Positions 6,984 through 14,078 of a stretch of 17,851 bases of DNA are shown one piece after another. Below the pieces are notes generated by a model. That model searched no databases, had not been told where the DNA came from, and worked only from the letters and a program-made list of their open reading frames with translations. The translations under genes were made by a program, and so were the position numbers. The DNA is from CAZSSM01 sp964609385 (GTDB lineage Bacteria > Planctomycetota > Planctomycetia > Isosphaerales > Isosphaeraceae), in contig CAZSSM010000115.1 of NCBI GenBank assembly GCA_964609385.1, forward strand, positions 1-17,851, given 5' to 3'. Numbering within the stretch: the stretch's first letter is position 1; every line of letters starts with the position of its first letter.

Positions 6984-7799
6984 TCAACGGTTGCGGATCA
7001 ATGCGTTGAGTTCGAGGGGATAATCGGTCAGGATGGCGTCGATGCCGGCGTCGAGGGCGCGTTGCCAGTTGGTCGGCTCGCGACCCGCGACGGTCGGGCC
7101 GACGATGATGGCCCGCTTACCAGCTCGATGGACCCGCACGATCTGCTCGGCCGTTGGCACGAAGCGGAGGTAAGTCCAGTCCGCATCGGGCGCGTCGATC
7201 GCCGCGTCGAGGTCCTCGGCCGTCTGGGCTAGGGTGGCGACGTGAGAGCCGGGATCGGCTACGCGGAGCCGTCGACGGACTTCGGGATGCTCGATGGCGC
7301 GACCGATGAAGACGAGCCGGTCGAGGACGCCCCGCTCGACGGCCAAGGCGACGCAGTCGGCCTCGATCCGCGAATCGTCCCCCTTCATGTCGACCGCCAC
7401 GAGGACCCGCGATCCGGGATGTGCGGCCAGCAGAGTGAGGACCTCGTCATACGTCGGGATCGTCGACCCTCGATAGGACGGGCCGAACCACGAACCCGCG
7501 TCGAGCCGCTTCAGTTCGGCCAGGCTCAAGGTCTCGACTACTCCCTGACCGTCGGTTGTCCGGTCGACCGTCTGATCGTGGACGCAGACCAGGACGCCGT
7601 CCCGACTTCGCCGCACGTCGATCTCGAAGCCGGTCTGAAGCAGCAGACACGCCTCGAAGTTCGCGGAGGTGTTTTCGGGAGCGTGTCGCAACAGCCCCCG
7701 GTGCGCGATGACCTCGGGTGATGCATCCGGATCCGAGAGCGTGCCCCCGGGAGTTCCAGTCAACAGCGAGACGAGCATGATCGGCATCAGCACAGGCAC
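6984..7799 (-). CDS. Secreted glycerophosphodiester phosphodiesterase
   Basis: The product (271 aa from GTG 7799) should hydrolyse glycerophosphodiesters to glycerol-3-phosphate and an alcohol. A short hydrophobic N-terminal segment (about residues 1-16) looks like a signal peptide. The GDPD signature follows: His-Arg-Gly (about 33-35), Pro-Glu-Asn-Thr (about 41-44), Glu-Ile-Asp (about 58-60), and Asp-Gly-x-Leu-Val-x-x-His-Asp (about 65-74). Asp-Met-Lys supplies the later acidic/lysine site, and Ala-Gly-Ile-Asp-Ala-Ile-Leu-Thr-Asp-Tyr-Pro near the C-terminus closes the barrel. All expected catalytic and metal-binding residues are present. The frame is open up to 8084, but GGAGG stands 5 bases ahead of the 7799 GTG, and the extra 95 residues look non-coding. 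It resembles GlpQ/UgpQ-type enzymes; phosphate scavenging is a likely but unproven role. Confidence 0.9.
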   Translation of the reverse strand: MPVLMPIMLVSLLTGTPGGTLSDPDASPEVIAHRGLLRHAPENTSANFEACLLLQTGFEIDVRRSRDGVLVCVHDQTVDRTTDGQGVVETLSLAELKRLDAGSWFGPSYRGSTIPTYDEVLTLLAAHPGSRVLVAVDMKGDDSRIEADCVALAVERGVLDRLVFIGRAIEHPEVRRRLRVADPGSHVATLAQTAEDLDAAIDAPDADWTYLRFVPTAEQIVRVHRAGKRAIIVGPTVAGREPTNWQRALDAGIDAILTDYPLELNALIRNR

Positions 7800-7804
7800 G
7801 GAAA

Positions 7805-7809
7805 CCTCC
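7805..7809 (-). promoter_or_regulatory. Shine-Dalgarno deciding the GTG start at 7799
   Basis: On the minus strand GGAGG lies 5 bases ahead of the GTG at 7799-7797, directly before the signal peptide of the phosphodiesterase. Confidence 0.7.
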
Positions 7810-8095
7810 GCCCATCGGAATAGGGTGATCGGTTGAGATGTCGGCCTCAACGGGAACCGAACGCTGAGTTGGGTTCCATGGTACCATCGCGGTGCACGTT
7901 GGCGGTTCTTCGGCCGGACGACGTTTGGAACACCGATCTCAGGAACGCTGATTGGTCGCCATTCCTCAAGTTCTTTGAAGGTCGATGGCCTGTGGACTCC
8001 GATTCGACGACAACAGGACGTGAACAAATCTTCCCGCGATCGAGGCTCAGGGAGTTTCCCTTGGGGAGGTCGATCGAGGGGCATGACGATGATGA

Positions 8096-8114
8096 TCGAC
8101 GGCAGGGCCGTCGA
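8096..8114 (+). repeat. Perfect 8-bp inverted repeat with 3-base loop
   Basis: TCGACGGC (8096-8103), loop AGG, then GCCGTCGA (8107-8114), followed by five A residues. It ends 35 bases before the ATG at 8150. It is not a terminator on the plus strand because A rather than T follows. It could be an operator or a leader hairpin. Confidence 0.5.
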
Positions 8115-8149
8115 AAAACGACCGCATCCAACCCTGGACCGAGCCCGCC

Positions 8150-8794
8150 ATGGACCTCATCCTGAGCGAATGCGACGCCAACCTCGGCTTCCCGCCGCGC
8201 CTCTTCTCAGCCTGGGATCGGCTGACCTATCTGAAGCTGCCCCGGCCGTCATGGATCCGTGATGCACCCCCGGACACCGAGCCGCTCCAGCTCCTCTTCG
8301 ATGGATACTTAGAGCTGCTCGAATCCGGATCGGTGACTTGGGGCTATGTCGTTCAAACGAATGACCTGTTGTATCGACCCGGTGGCGACAACTACCCGGC
8401 GACGCTCATCTACTTCCGCGATCCGGACCGCTGGCCGGGCCCCGAACCGCTTGCTGAAATCGCGCACCAGGTCCTCGAGTTGAAGGGGACCCAGCCCGAG
8501 GATCCCGAGGAGATTGAGGTCGTCGATCATCTGAATGACCCGACCGACCGCGCCTTCGGCTTGCCCGTGCCCCGTTCCTTAAACCTCCCGGCCGACTGTC
8601 TGATCGCGACGACCTACATCGCGCGCAAGCACCTGCCGGTGCCGATCCTCCTCAACCCTCTGTTGCCCACTGTGGTCGGTGACGGGACGCCGACGTTGGT
8701 TGCTCCTCTCCCGTCGCGGTTCTGGTCGGCCGAGTTCGTGAGCACCTGGATGGCCGGGGACGATCCGGAACCTGACGCGGATTTACCGATGTGA
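8150..8794 (+). CDS. Conserved-looking protein of unknown function (214 aa)
   Basis: I cannot name this family. The 214-aa product has no signal peptide and no TM helix, and is acidic and proline-rich. Distinctive segments are a Thr-Trp-Gly-Tyr-Val-Val-Gln-Thr-Asn stretch (about 63-71), followed by Tyr-Arg-Pro-Gly-Gly-Asp-Asn-Tyr-Pro-Ala (about 75-84), a central Ala-Arg-Lys-His-Leu-Pro-Val-Pro (about 158-165) and a C-terminal Pro-Ser-Arg-Phe-Trp-Ser (about 188-193). My impression is that similar cytoplasmic proteins exist in other planctomycetes, but I cannot verify that. Third codon positions are strongly GC, supporting real coding. The ribosome site ahead of the ATG is weak. It is divergent from the phosphodiesterase gene, and a perfect hairpin lies 35 bases upstream. 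No catalytic motif is apparent. Confidence 0.65.
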   Translation: MDLILSECDANLGFPPRLFSAWDRLTYLKLPRPSWIRDAPPDTEPLQLLFDGYLELLESGSVTWGYVVQTNDLLYRPGGDNYPATLIYFRDPDRWPGPEPLAEIAHQVLELKGTQPEDPEEIEVVDHLNDPTDRAFGLPVPRSLNLPADCLIATTYIARKHLPVPILLNPLLPTVVGDGTPTLVAPLPSRFWSAEFVSTWMAGDDPEPDADLPM

Positions 8795-9004
8795 TGAGGC
8801 GATCGCTCGCGATCTCTTCCAGGGCGGCGTATCCTTCGGGGTCGATGCATCATCTCGGCTTGACCAGCGCTTTTCGGGCGTCGATACTCCCCCCGCACTG
8901 GCTCGGTGACGCCAAGAAGGATGGCGACCGGCTCAGGATAGGGGGCTCGCCGGTCGTGATCGATCGCCGATCGCCTCGAACCACGAACAGCCGAGACCGT
9001 ACGG

Positions 9005-11389
9005 ATGCCCCATTATCTTCCCGACACGGTCGCGCGGTCAGCCCGGATCGTCGCAGCGCTCGGGTTTCTGATTTTGACCGGGCTCTCGGCACCGACCGGA
9101 CAGTCATCGGTCGCTCGGGCCCTCGTTGTATCGACAGCAGTCGATAAGACGCCCTTGGCCAAGGCTGGCGCGTTGCTCGAGCAATCTCAAGCCGACGCGG
9201 CCATCGACGTCCTGATCCTCGCCCTGGCCACCAACCGGCTCGATGGGGACCAACGCCGACAGGCTCACGATCTGTTGGTCCGGGCCTACACCGAGGCGAT
9301 CGCCGAGGCCGAGCGCCGAGATGATCCGGTCCAGGCTCGGATCCACCGCGGCAACCTCGCTATGCTCCAGCGTCGAGACGTTCGGCCCCAGCCCGTCGAG
9401 GTCGTTCCGGAAGCTGTTGAATCGAACGTTTCGACCGAGGACGGCCCAAAGACCGAACCCCAACCGCCGGTTCGTCCCGAGTCCTCCAGTGATCGTCCCG
9501 CGCTCCCTACCGACGACGACCCAGCGGTCGAGGCCTCATCCAATGGTACGGACTCACCGTTCGCGATCGACACCAGCGACCTGCCCGGATCACTGGCCGA
9601 GAAGATCCTCGGCGGAATCGCGATCGAGGAACCTCGACGCCTCCCCGATTCGCAACCTCAGGCGATCGTTGACGGGATCGGGTCCGAGCCGGATCTCGAC
9701 ACTGCCGAGTCCGATCTGGAGGACGTCGAGGGTGGGAAAGCGGTCCTCGATCGGGGGGTGGTCAGGATCTCCGAGGATGCTCCCGCCATCGATGAAGAAA
9801 CAAATCAAGATCAAGAGATCGCAGATATCTTCGATCAGAGCGACTTTCCGGATGTGATAAATGTTCCCGGTTTCGAGACAGCTCCTCGGCCCATTCCTGC
9901 TGACGATCCAGTGGCTCCCACTCCGATCCCGATCGAGAAGACCGACCCGGAGCCGGCCTACTCCGACTCGAACCCGCCGACACCAAGGCCTTTGACCAAC
10001 AGCTCGCCGATCCCCATCCCGATCGGACGAGACAGCTCGGCGACGACTGCTCCCAGCGCGGCGACTCCGGACCGCGGACGATCGCCGATCCGTGACAAGT
10101 CAACAGACGCGACACCTGAAGTCGAGCCCCCGACACGTTCCGGGTCGTCGACCATGTCCGAGATCGGTCGTGAGGTCCGCGAGGCCGACGAGGCCTTCCG
10201 TGCCCGTCGCTACCACGAGGCGGGTCGGATCTACGGCGACTTGGCCCGCGATGGCGTCCTCCCGGGGTCGCGTCGGCAATATTGGTGGTACTGCCGTTGC
10301 GTGACGGTCCGAAGCCGGATCGAAGAGGCGACCCAACAGCGAGGGGATTGGCGGCCGATCCTGGCGGAGATCCAGGACCTCCAACAGCTTCACCCCGAGC
10401 ATTGGTTCAATGAGTACTTGTTGAGTATGGCGCTGGATCGTTCGGGGATCGATCGCCGTTCGATTCCACCGGCGGTCAGGCGATCGGGGAGCCGATCGGT
10501 CGTGGTCCGGGCCAACAATCCCGGCCCCGAGGACCGTTCGGACGAGCCGGGCCGCCGCCCGAGCCGGGATCGCTCCGCGCCCGAGTCGACGATGCGCTCC
10601 GACGGGGTTCCGATCGGTCGCGCTGGCCAGCCGGTTGGCCCTTGGCAGACCTGGGAGACGCCCAACTTCCGGATCTACTATCGGGGCACGCCGCGACTGG
10701 TCCAGGTGGTGGCCGCAACCACCGAGCGCGCCCGCGCCGAGCAGTTCGACCGTTGGGCCGGGCACCTGCCCGACGCGTTGCGGCGACCCTGGTCACCCAA
10801 GTGTGAGGTCTTTCTGCATGCCCAGGCCGACTCATTCAGGGATGCTACTGGCCAGCGGTCCAGCGCCGAGGGGATCACCACGATCCGCACAAGGATGGGT
10901 CAGGTCGTTGCGCGTCGGATCGACCTCCGTGACGACGGGGCCGGCCTCATGCATTCGGTGATTCCACATGAAGTGACGCATGTGGTCTTGGCCGACCTGT
11001 TCCCCGACCAACCATTGGATCGTTGGGCCGATGAGGGGATCGCCGCGATGGCCGAGCCGGACTCTTACCAGCAACGCTATCTCGACCAATTCGTCGAGGC
11101 GACGCGTCGAGGGGGCACGCCCAACCTCCGCGAGTTCCTCGGCGGGGCATCGCCCGCAACGGTCACGGATGCGGGCGGCATCGCCGAGGCCGCCCGCGAT
11201 TGGGAACTCCACGACAGCCAAGGCGTGGCGTTAGTCGGCTATCTGGTGCGTCGAGGTTCCCCGGCCCATCTGATCGCCTTCCTGCAATTCGCCCAGCGCG
11301 AGGGCTACGAGCCGGCCCTCCAGCGGATCTACGGCATCGACTCCCTGGAGCAGCTCGAGGACGACTGGCTCGGGGCATCTCAGTCGTGA
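9005..11389 (+). CDS. Secreted HExxH metallopeptidase with TPR-like segments and long linkers (DUF1570-like)
   Basis: This 794-aa protein has a signal peptide (about residues 10-39, probable cleavage after Ala-Arg-Ala), a TPR-like helical segment (about 50-112) and a long acidic, Pro/Asp/Glu-rich disordered region (about 120-380). A second TPR-like segment follows (about 384-480), then a short basic Arg/Ser/Pro linker (about 485-545) and a C-terminal domain (about 550-794). The C-terminal domain carries His-Glu-Val-Thr-His (655-659) and Glu677 in Trp-Ala-Asp-Glu-Gly. This HExxH-(17)-E spacing fits a gluzincin zinc site and the DUF1570/peptidase MA-like families common in planctomycetes. It ends with a Gly-Tyr-Leu-Val...Phe-Leu-Gln-Phe segment typical of those domains. 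It is presumably periplasmic or envelope-associated; the substrate is unknown. The ATG at 9005 has only a weak ribosome site, but it fits the signal peptide. It is monocistronic as far as I can see. Confidence 0.82.
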   Translation: MPHYLPDTVARSARIVAALGFLILTGLSAPTGQSSVARALVVSTAVDKTPLAKAGALLEQSQADAAIDVLILALATNRLDGDQRRQAHDLLVRAYTEAIAEAERRDDPVQARIHRGNLAMLQRRDVRPQPVEVVPEAVESNVSTEDGPKTEPQPPVRPESSSDRPALPTDDDPAVEASSNGTDSPFAIDTSDLPGSLAEKILGGIAIEEPRRLPDSQPQAIVDGIGSEPDLDTAESDLEDVEGGKAVLDRGVVRISEDAPAIDEETNQDQEIADIFDQSDFPDVINVPGFETAPRPIPADDPVAPTPIPIEKTDPEPAYSDSNPPTPRPLTNSSPIPIPIGRDSSATTAPSAATPDRGRSPIRDKSTDATPEVEPPTRSGSSTMSEIGREVREADEAFRARRYHEAGRIYGDLARDGVLPGSRRQYWWYCRCVTVRSRIEEATQQRGDWRPILAEIQDLQQLHPEHWFNEYLLSMALDRSGIDRRSIPPAVRRSGSRSVVVRANNPGPEDRSDEPGRRPSRDRSAPESTMRSDGVPIGRAGQPVGPWQTWETPNFRIYYRGTPRLVQVVAATTERARAEQFDRWAGHLPDALRRPWSPKCEVFLHAQADSFRDATGQRSSAEGITTIRTRMGQVVARRIDLRDDGAGLMHSVIPHEVTHVVLADLFPDQPLDRWADEGIAAMAEPDSYQQRYLDQFVEATRRGGTPNLREFLGGASPATVTDAGGIAEAARDWELHDSQGVALVGYLVRRGSPAHLIAFLQFAQREGYEPALQRIYGIDSLEQLEDDWLGASQS

Positions 11390-11577
11390 AGATATGCTTT
11401 ATTGGACCAGAGAGAAGTGCAACCTCACTCGCCTCGCGGGGCCTAACTCTGACAGTGGCTCCCACAGCCGGACCCTGTTACTCTTATGAATAGGAGGTCA
11501 TCGGTTCGGGATCACTGGATGCCGGATCGGGAATCCGCTGACGCAGCGTCGCAATCACCTTCGATAAGGAACGCATT

Positions 11578-12354
11578 ATGGTACGGACTATCGGGATGGT
11601 GGTGGCTCTCGCGGTCGTCGTGGCCGCGGTGCTCGGATTCGTCATGGTCCAGGTTGTAGGGACGGTCATGGCCGTTGCGGTTGTGGCCGTCGCGTCGACC
11701 GCAGCCATCGCCTTCCAGCAGACCGGGTTTGTCCCCCTGTTCAATGGGGAGGACTTCACCGGCTGGACGCAGATCAATGGGACGGCGACCTACTGGGTCG
11801 AGGACGGGGTCATTGTGGGTCGCACCGCCGAGGGCAGCCCCAACTCGTTCCTTTGCACCGAGAAGATGTACGGCGACTTCGAGTTGTACTTCGAGGTAAA
11901 GGTCGATCCGCGACTCAATTCGGGCGTGCAGATCCGGAGCGAGAGCAAGCCGGACTACCGCAACGGCCGCGTTCACGGCTATCAGGTCGAGATCTCGACC
12001 AACGGCAACGCCGGGTTCATCTACGACGAGGCGCGTCGGGGTTGGCTAAGCACCGACGAGGACCGCGATAATCCCGAGGCCAACGCCGCCTTCGACCCCG
12101 AAGGCTGGAACCGTTATCGAGTCATCTGTCAAGGGGAATCGATTAAGACATTCGTCAACGATGTGCCGTGTGCGGTCCTCACCGACACGATGACTCCGAG
12201 TGGGTTCATTGGTCTTCAGGTCCACAGCTTCCGAGGCGATCCGCCCGCCGAGGTCCGTTGGCGCAACATCTGGATCAACGAACTCGATGAGGGTGAGGAG
12301 CCCTGGCTCGATTCGGAGGCCGATCCGTTCGGTGAGGAGGCCGATCGGCCGTGA
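11578..12354 (+). CDS. DUF1080 (3-keto-disaccharide hydrolase domain) protein with long hydrophobic N-terminus
   Basis: The 258-aa product starts at an ATG with AAGGA (11566-11570) 7 bases upstream. Residues 6-46 are almost all Val/Ala/Met/Gly/Leu, long enough for two membrane segments rather than one signal peptide. The DUF1080 beta-sandwich follows: Leu-Phe-Asn-Gly-Glu-Asp-Phe-Thr-Gly-Trp (about 54-63), Tyr-Gly-Asp-Phe-Glu-Leu-Tyr-Phe-Glu, Asn-Ser-Gly-Val-Gln-Ile-Arg-Ser (about 119-126), Gly-Tyr-Gln-Val-Glu-Ile, Gly-Trp-Asn-Arg-Tyr-Arg, and a final Val-Arg-Trp-Arg-Asn-Ile-Trp-Ile. DUF1080 domains are concanavalin-A-like folds, and some members hydrolyse 3-keto-glycosides; activity here is inferred only. 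The C-terminus is acidic. The last bases overlap the next gene's GTG start (GTGA), implying translational coupling with the membrane protein. Confidence 0.88.
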   Translation: MVRTIGMVVALAVVVAAVLGFVMVQVVGTVMAVAVVAVASTAAIAFQQTGFVPLFNGEDFTGWTQINGTATYWVEDGVIVGRTAEGSPNSFLCTEKMYGDFELYFEVKVDPRLNSGVQIRSESKPDYRNGRVHGYQVEISTNGNAGFIYDEARRGWLSTDEDRDNPEANAAFDPEGWNRYRVICQGESIKTFVNDVPCAVLTDTMTPSGFIGLQVHSFRGDPPAEVRWRNIWINELDEGEEPWLDSEADPFGEEADRP

Positions 12355-12890
12355 ACGCCGATCCCATCACGGCCAGCGCTCCCGAACCGGGCCGATCTCT
12401 TCAAGGGGTCGGCCCAACCCGTTGGATCATGCCGGTCCTCCGTTTTGCGGCGATGCTTGGGTTGGCCGTCTGGTATGGCGGGTTCGTCTTCTATAGCGCG
12501 GTGGTCCTGCCAGTGCTCCATGAGACTTGGGACTCGCTGGAGGTCGGGCTGACGATCACGCCAACGGTCACCGATCGTCTCAACGCGATCGGTGTCGGGG
12601 TCCTCGCGCTCTGGGCGTTGTTGGCGATCATCGAAGCTAATCGCGTTCGCCGCGATCGTCGCCGGGTGGCCTGGCTTCGCGACGCCTTGATCGTGGCCTC
12701 AACGGTCCTCTTGGCCACATTGATGGGGCTGCATCGCGTCATGGACGCGTGGTTGGAGGCCGGCTCGTTGAACGGCTTCTATCCTTGGCACCGCGCCTAT
12801 TTGGTGCTCAGCACGGTCCATTTCGCCGTCCACACCGTCCTCCTCGCGGCGAGCCTCATGCTCTGGTCGTCCGGGGATCGCGGATCATGA
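12351..12890 (+). CDS. Four-TM membrane protein, DUF4149/TMEM205-like
   Basis: This gene starts at a GTG overlapping the DUF1080 stop by 4 bases, so translation is probably coupled. The 179-aa product has a cytoplasm-like N-terminal tail and four hydrophobic helices (about 28-56, 78-96, 111-129, 149-172). Helix 1 holds Trp-Tyr-Gly-Gly-Phe-Val-Phe-Tyr...Val-Leu-Pro-Val-Leu, similar to the 'G-G-x-x-F/Y...V-x-P-x-x' motif of DUF4149 (TMEM205-like) proteins. Histidines recur in or near the membrane (His57, His128, His147, His157, His161), which could bind a metal or heme, but no established function exists for the family. The partner DUF1080 protein also has a membrane-inserted N-terminus, so the two may work together at the membrane. 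The family call is moderate because the sequence is short and degenerate. Confidence 0.72.
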   Translation: MNADPITASAPEPGRSLQGVGPTRWIMPVLRFAAMLGLAVWYGGFVFYSAVVLPVLHETWDSLEVGLTITPTVTDRLNAIGVGVLALWALLAIIEANRVRRDRRRVAWLRDALIVASTVLLATLMGLHRVMDAWLEAGSLNGFYPWHRAYLVLSTVHFAVHTVLLAASLMLWSSGDRGS

Positions 12891-12938
12891 CCGAGATCGT
12901 TCTCCCGTGCTCCTCCGCGTCGGAGTGGTGGGGTTTTG

Positions 12939-13829
12939 TCAGCTCCGTTCCGGGGGTCGGGCTTCGAAGATCGTCGCCGGATGGGGCAGGATCATCCGAT
13001 CGCCGACGGGCCGGGCGAGTTGTCGGAAGTAGGTCCGGACAGTCTCGGCCAGTCGAGGGTCACTGTGGCCCAGATCAGCTTGGACGAGGAAGTCGAAGAG
13101 GCGATCGCGGTCGCGCCAATGGTCGTCCTCGTCGAAACAAGCGGTCGCGTCGAGTTGCGCATCGAGCGGGTGGGCGACGACTTCCAGGCCGATCCGGTCG
13201 AGTTCCTCGGCGACGCGTTCGCTAAACCAGGCTGGACGGTCCAGCAGACGTCGCCAGAACAGGTCGCAGGGCGGGTTCAACGGCCGCAACGGCGCGTGGA
13301 CGATCACGAGGGAGCCGCCCGGTGCCAGTTGGGTGACGGCCTGTTCCAAGGCCGAGGCGGGGTCGGGCATGTAGTAGAGGGCGTGGGCGATCAGGACGAG
13401 GTCGAACCGCTCGGTGGTCCGGAACCGCTCGATCGGCTCGGGCACGGCGCGGGCGTTGACTCCGGGCAGGTCGGCTTCGGTGAAGGTCTGGTCAAACATC
13501 AGGCATTCGGGCCGATTCGGATCGACCCCGACGTAGCGGATCTGCTCGGCCTGGTCGCGGAGGATCCGGGCCAGGGGCAGGTCGAGGATCCCGCTGCCGC
13601 AGCCGATGCTGAGCGCTGAGAGGGTCCGACGCGGCCCGAGCCGCGGCCCGAAGTCGGTGTCGAACCAGTCGAGGATCCGCGACTGCTGGTCGCTGGACGC
13701 CTCGAAGCAGCGATGCGTCTCCAGGAATCGGTGGTCGTCCAGGGGCTCGACTGGGCCGTGGCTGACCCGACGCGCGATTCGATGGAGCAAGTCCGAGGGG
13801 TGATTGGTGTTTAAGCTCAGTAGAGTCAA
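12939..13829 (-). CDS. SAM-dependent methyltransferase resembling histamine N-methyltransferase
   Basis: The 296-aa product (TTG start at 13829, AAGGAG 8 bases upstream) is a class I methyltransferase. Motif I is Leu-Ser-Ile-Gly-Cys-Gly-Ser-Gly (73-80); the acidic strand-2 end is Val-Gly-Val-Asp (100-103). The strand-4 region is Ala-Leu-Tyr-Tyr-Met-Pro-Asp (150-156), followed by Leu-Ala-Pro-Gly-Gly. From memory, its N-terminal Ser-Ser-Asp-Gln-Gln helix, Leu-Tyr-Tyr motif, Phe-Trp-Arg-Arg segment, Asp-Ala-x-x-Cys-Phe-Asp-Glu-Asp and Leu-Phe-Asp-Phe-Leu follow the order of human histamine N-methyltransferase (292 aa). Residues that contact histamine there (Glu28, Gln143, Asn283) appear here as Asp47, His149 and non-Asn, so the substrate is probably different. 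The frame is open to 13988, but the extra 53 residues look non-coding. It lies 249 bases downstream of the importer genes on the same strand. Confidence 0.82.
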   Translation of the reverse strand: MTLLSLNTNHPSDLLHRIARRVSHGPVEPLDDHRFLETHRCFEASSDQQSRILDWFDTDFGPRLGPRRTLSALSIGCGSGILDLPLARILRDQAEQIRYVGVDPNRPECLMFDQTFTEADLPGVNARAVPEPIERFRTTERFDLVLIAHALYYMPDPASALEQAVTQLAPGGSLVIVHAPLRPLNPPCDLFWRRLLDRPAWFSERVAEELDRIGLEVVAHPLDAQLDATACFDEDDHWRDRDRLFDFLVQADLGHSDPRLAETVRTYFRQLARPVGDRMILPHPATIFEARPPERS

Positions 13830-13837
13830 GGCAGACG

Positions 13838-13843
13838 CTCCTT
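13838..13843 (-). promoter_or_regulatory. Shine-Dalgarno deciding the TTG start at 13829
   Basis: On the minus strand AAGGAG stands 8 bases ahead of the in-frame TTG at 13829. The start gives a 296-aa protein, matching the length of the family it resembles. Confidence 0.6.
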
Positions 13844-14078
13844 GGCGTCGGAGTGGGGGCGGATCGCGAGTCGAGCCGGGATCAGATCCTGTCTCGGGTG
13901 AGGGGGTCTCGAACGACGAGAGGGTCTCGGGCTCTCGATCCGGGAGGAGGCTGTTCGGAGGGCGCGGACGGTCGCCGACGCGGGGCAACGACTGCGAAAG
14001 TCAACACGCGGTGGTTCGGTTCGCGGCTCCGGCGAACGGGTCGGTTGATTGAGGCGAGCGGCGTCGGAGGGTCACGGG

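Larger units (their letters stand above)
7800..8149. other. 350-base divergent intergenic region
   Basis: This lies between the divergent phosphodiesterase (minus) and the 214-aa unknown gene (plus). I support no gene here; short frames on both strands have no domain or ribosome site. It should hold both promoters, but I cannot point to convincing boxes. It contains a 10-bp palindrome (ATGGTACCAT, 7878-7887) and a perfect hairpin at 8096-8114, listed separately. Confidence 0.5.

Noticed and set aside
7878..7887. 10-bp palindrome ATGGTACCAT
   Set aside because: Palindromes of this length occur by chance about once per kilobase and nothing else supports a site.
7800..8084. 95-residue N-terminal extension of the phosphodiesterase
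   Set aside because: No domain, and GGAGG plus a signal peptide mark the GTG at 7799 as the start.
8808..8823. GATCGC/GCGATC inverted pair after the 214-aa gene
   Set aside because: Short stem built from the GATCG-rich background of this genome and not followed by a T-run.
11503..11660. Short open frame overlapping the DUF1080 start in another frame
   Set aside because: About 50 codons, ends inside the DUF1080 signal region, and the ribosome site fits the DUF1080 ATG instead.
12913..12925. CTCCG-CGT-CGGAG hairpin between convergent genes, followed by TTTT
   Set aside because: The stem is only 5 bp and the T-run begins 8 bases later, too far for an intrinsic terminator.
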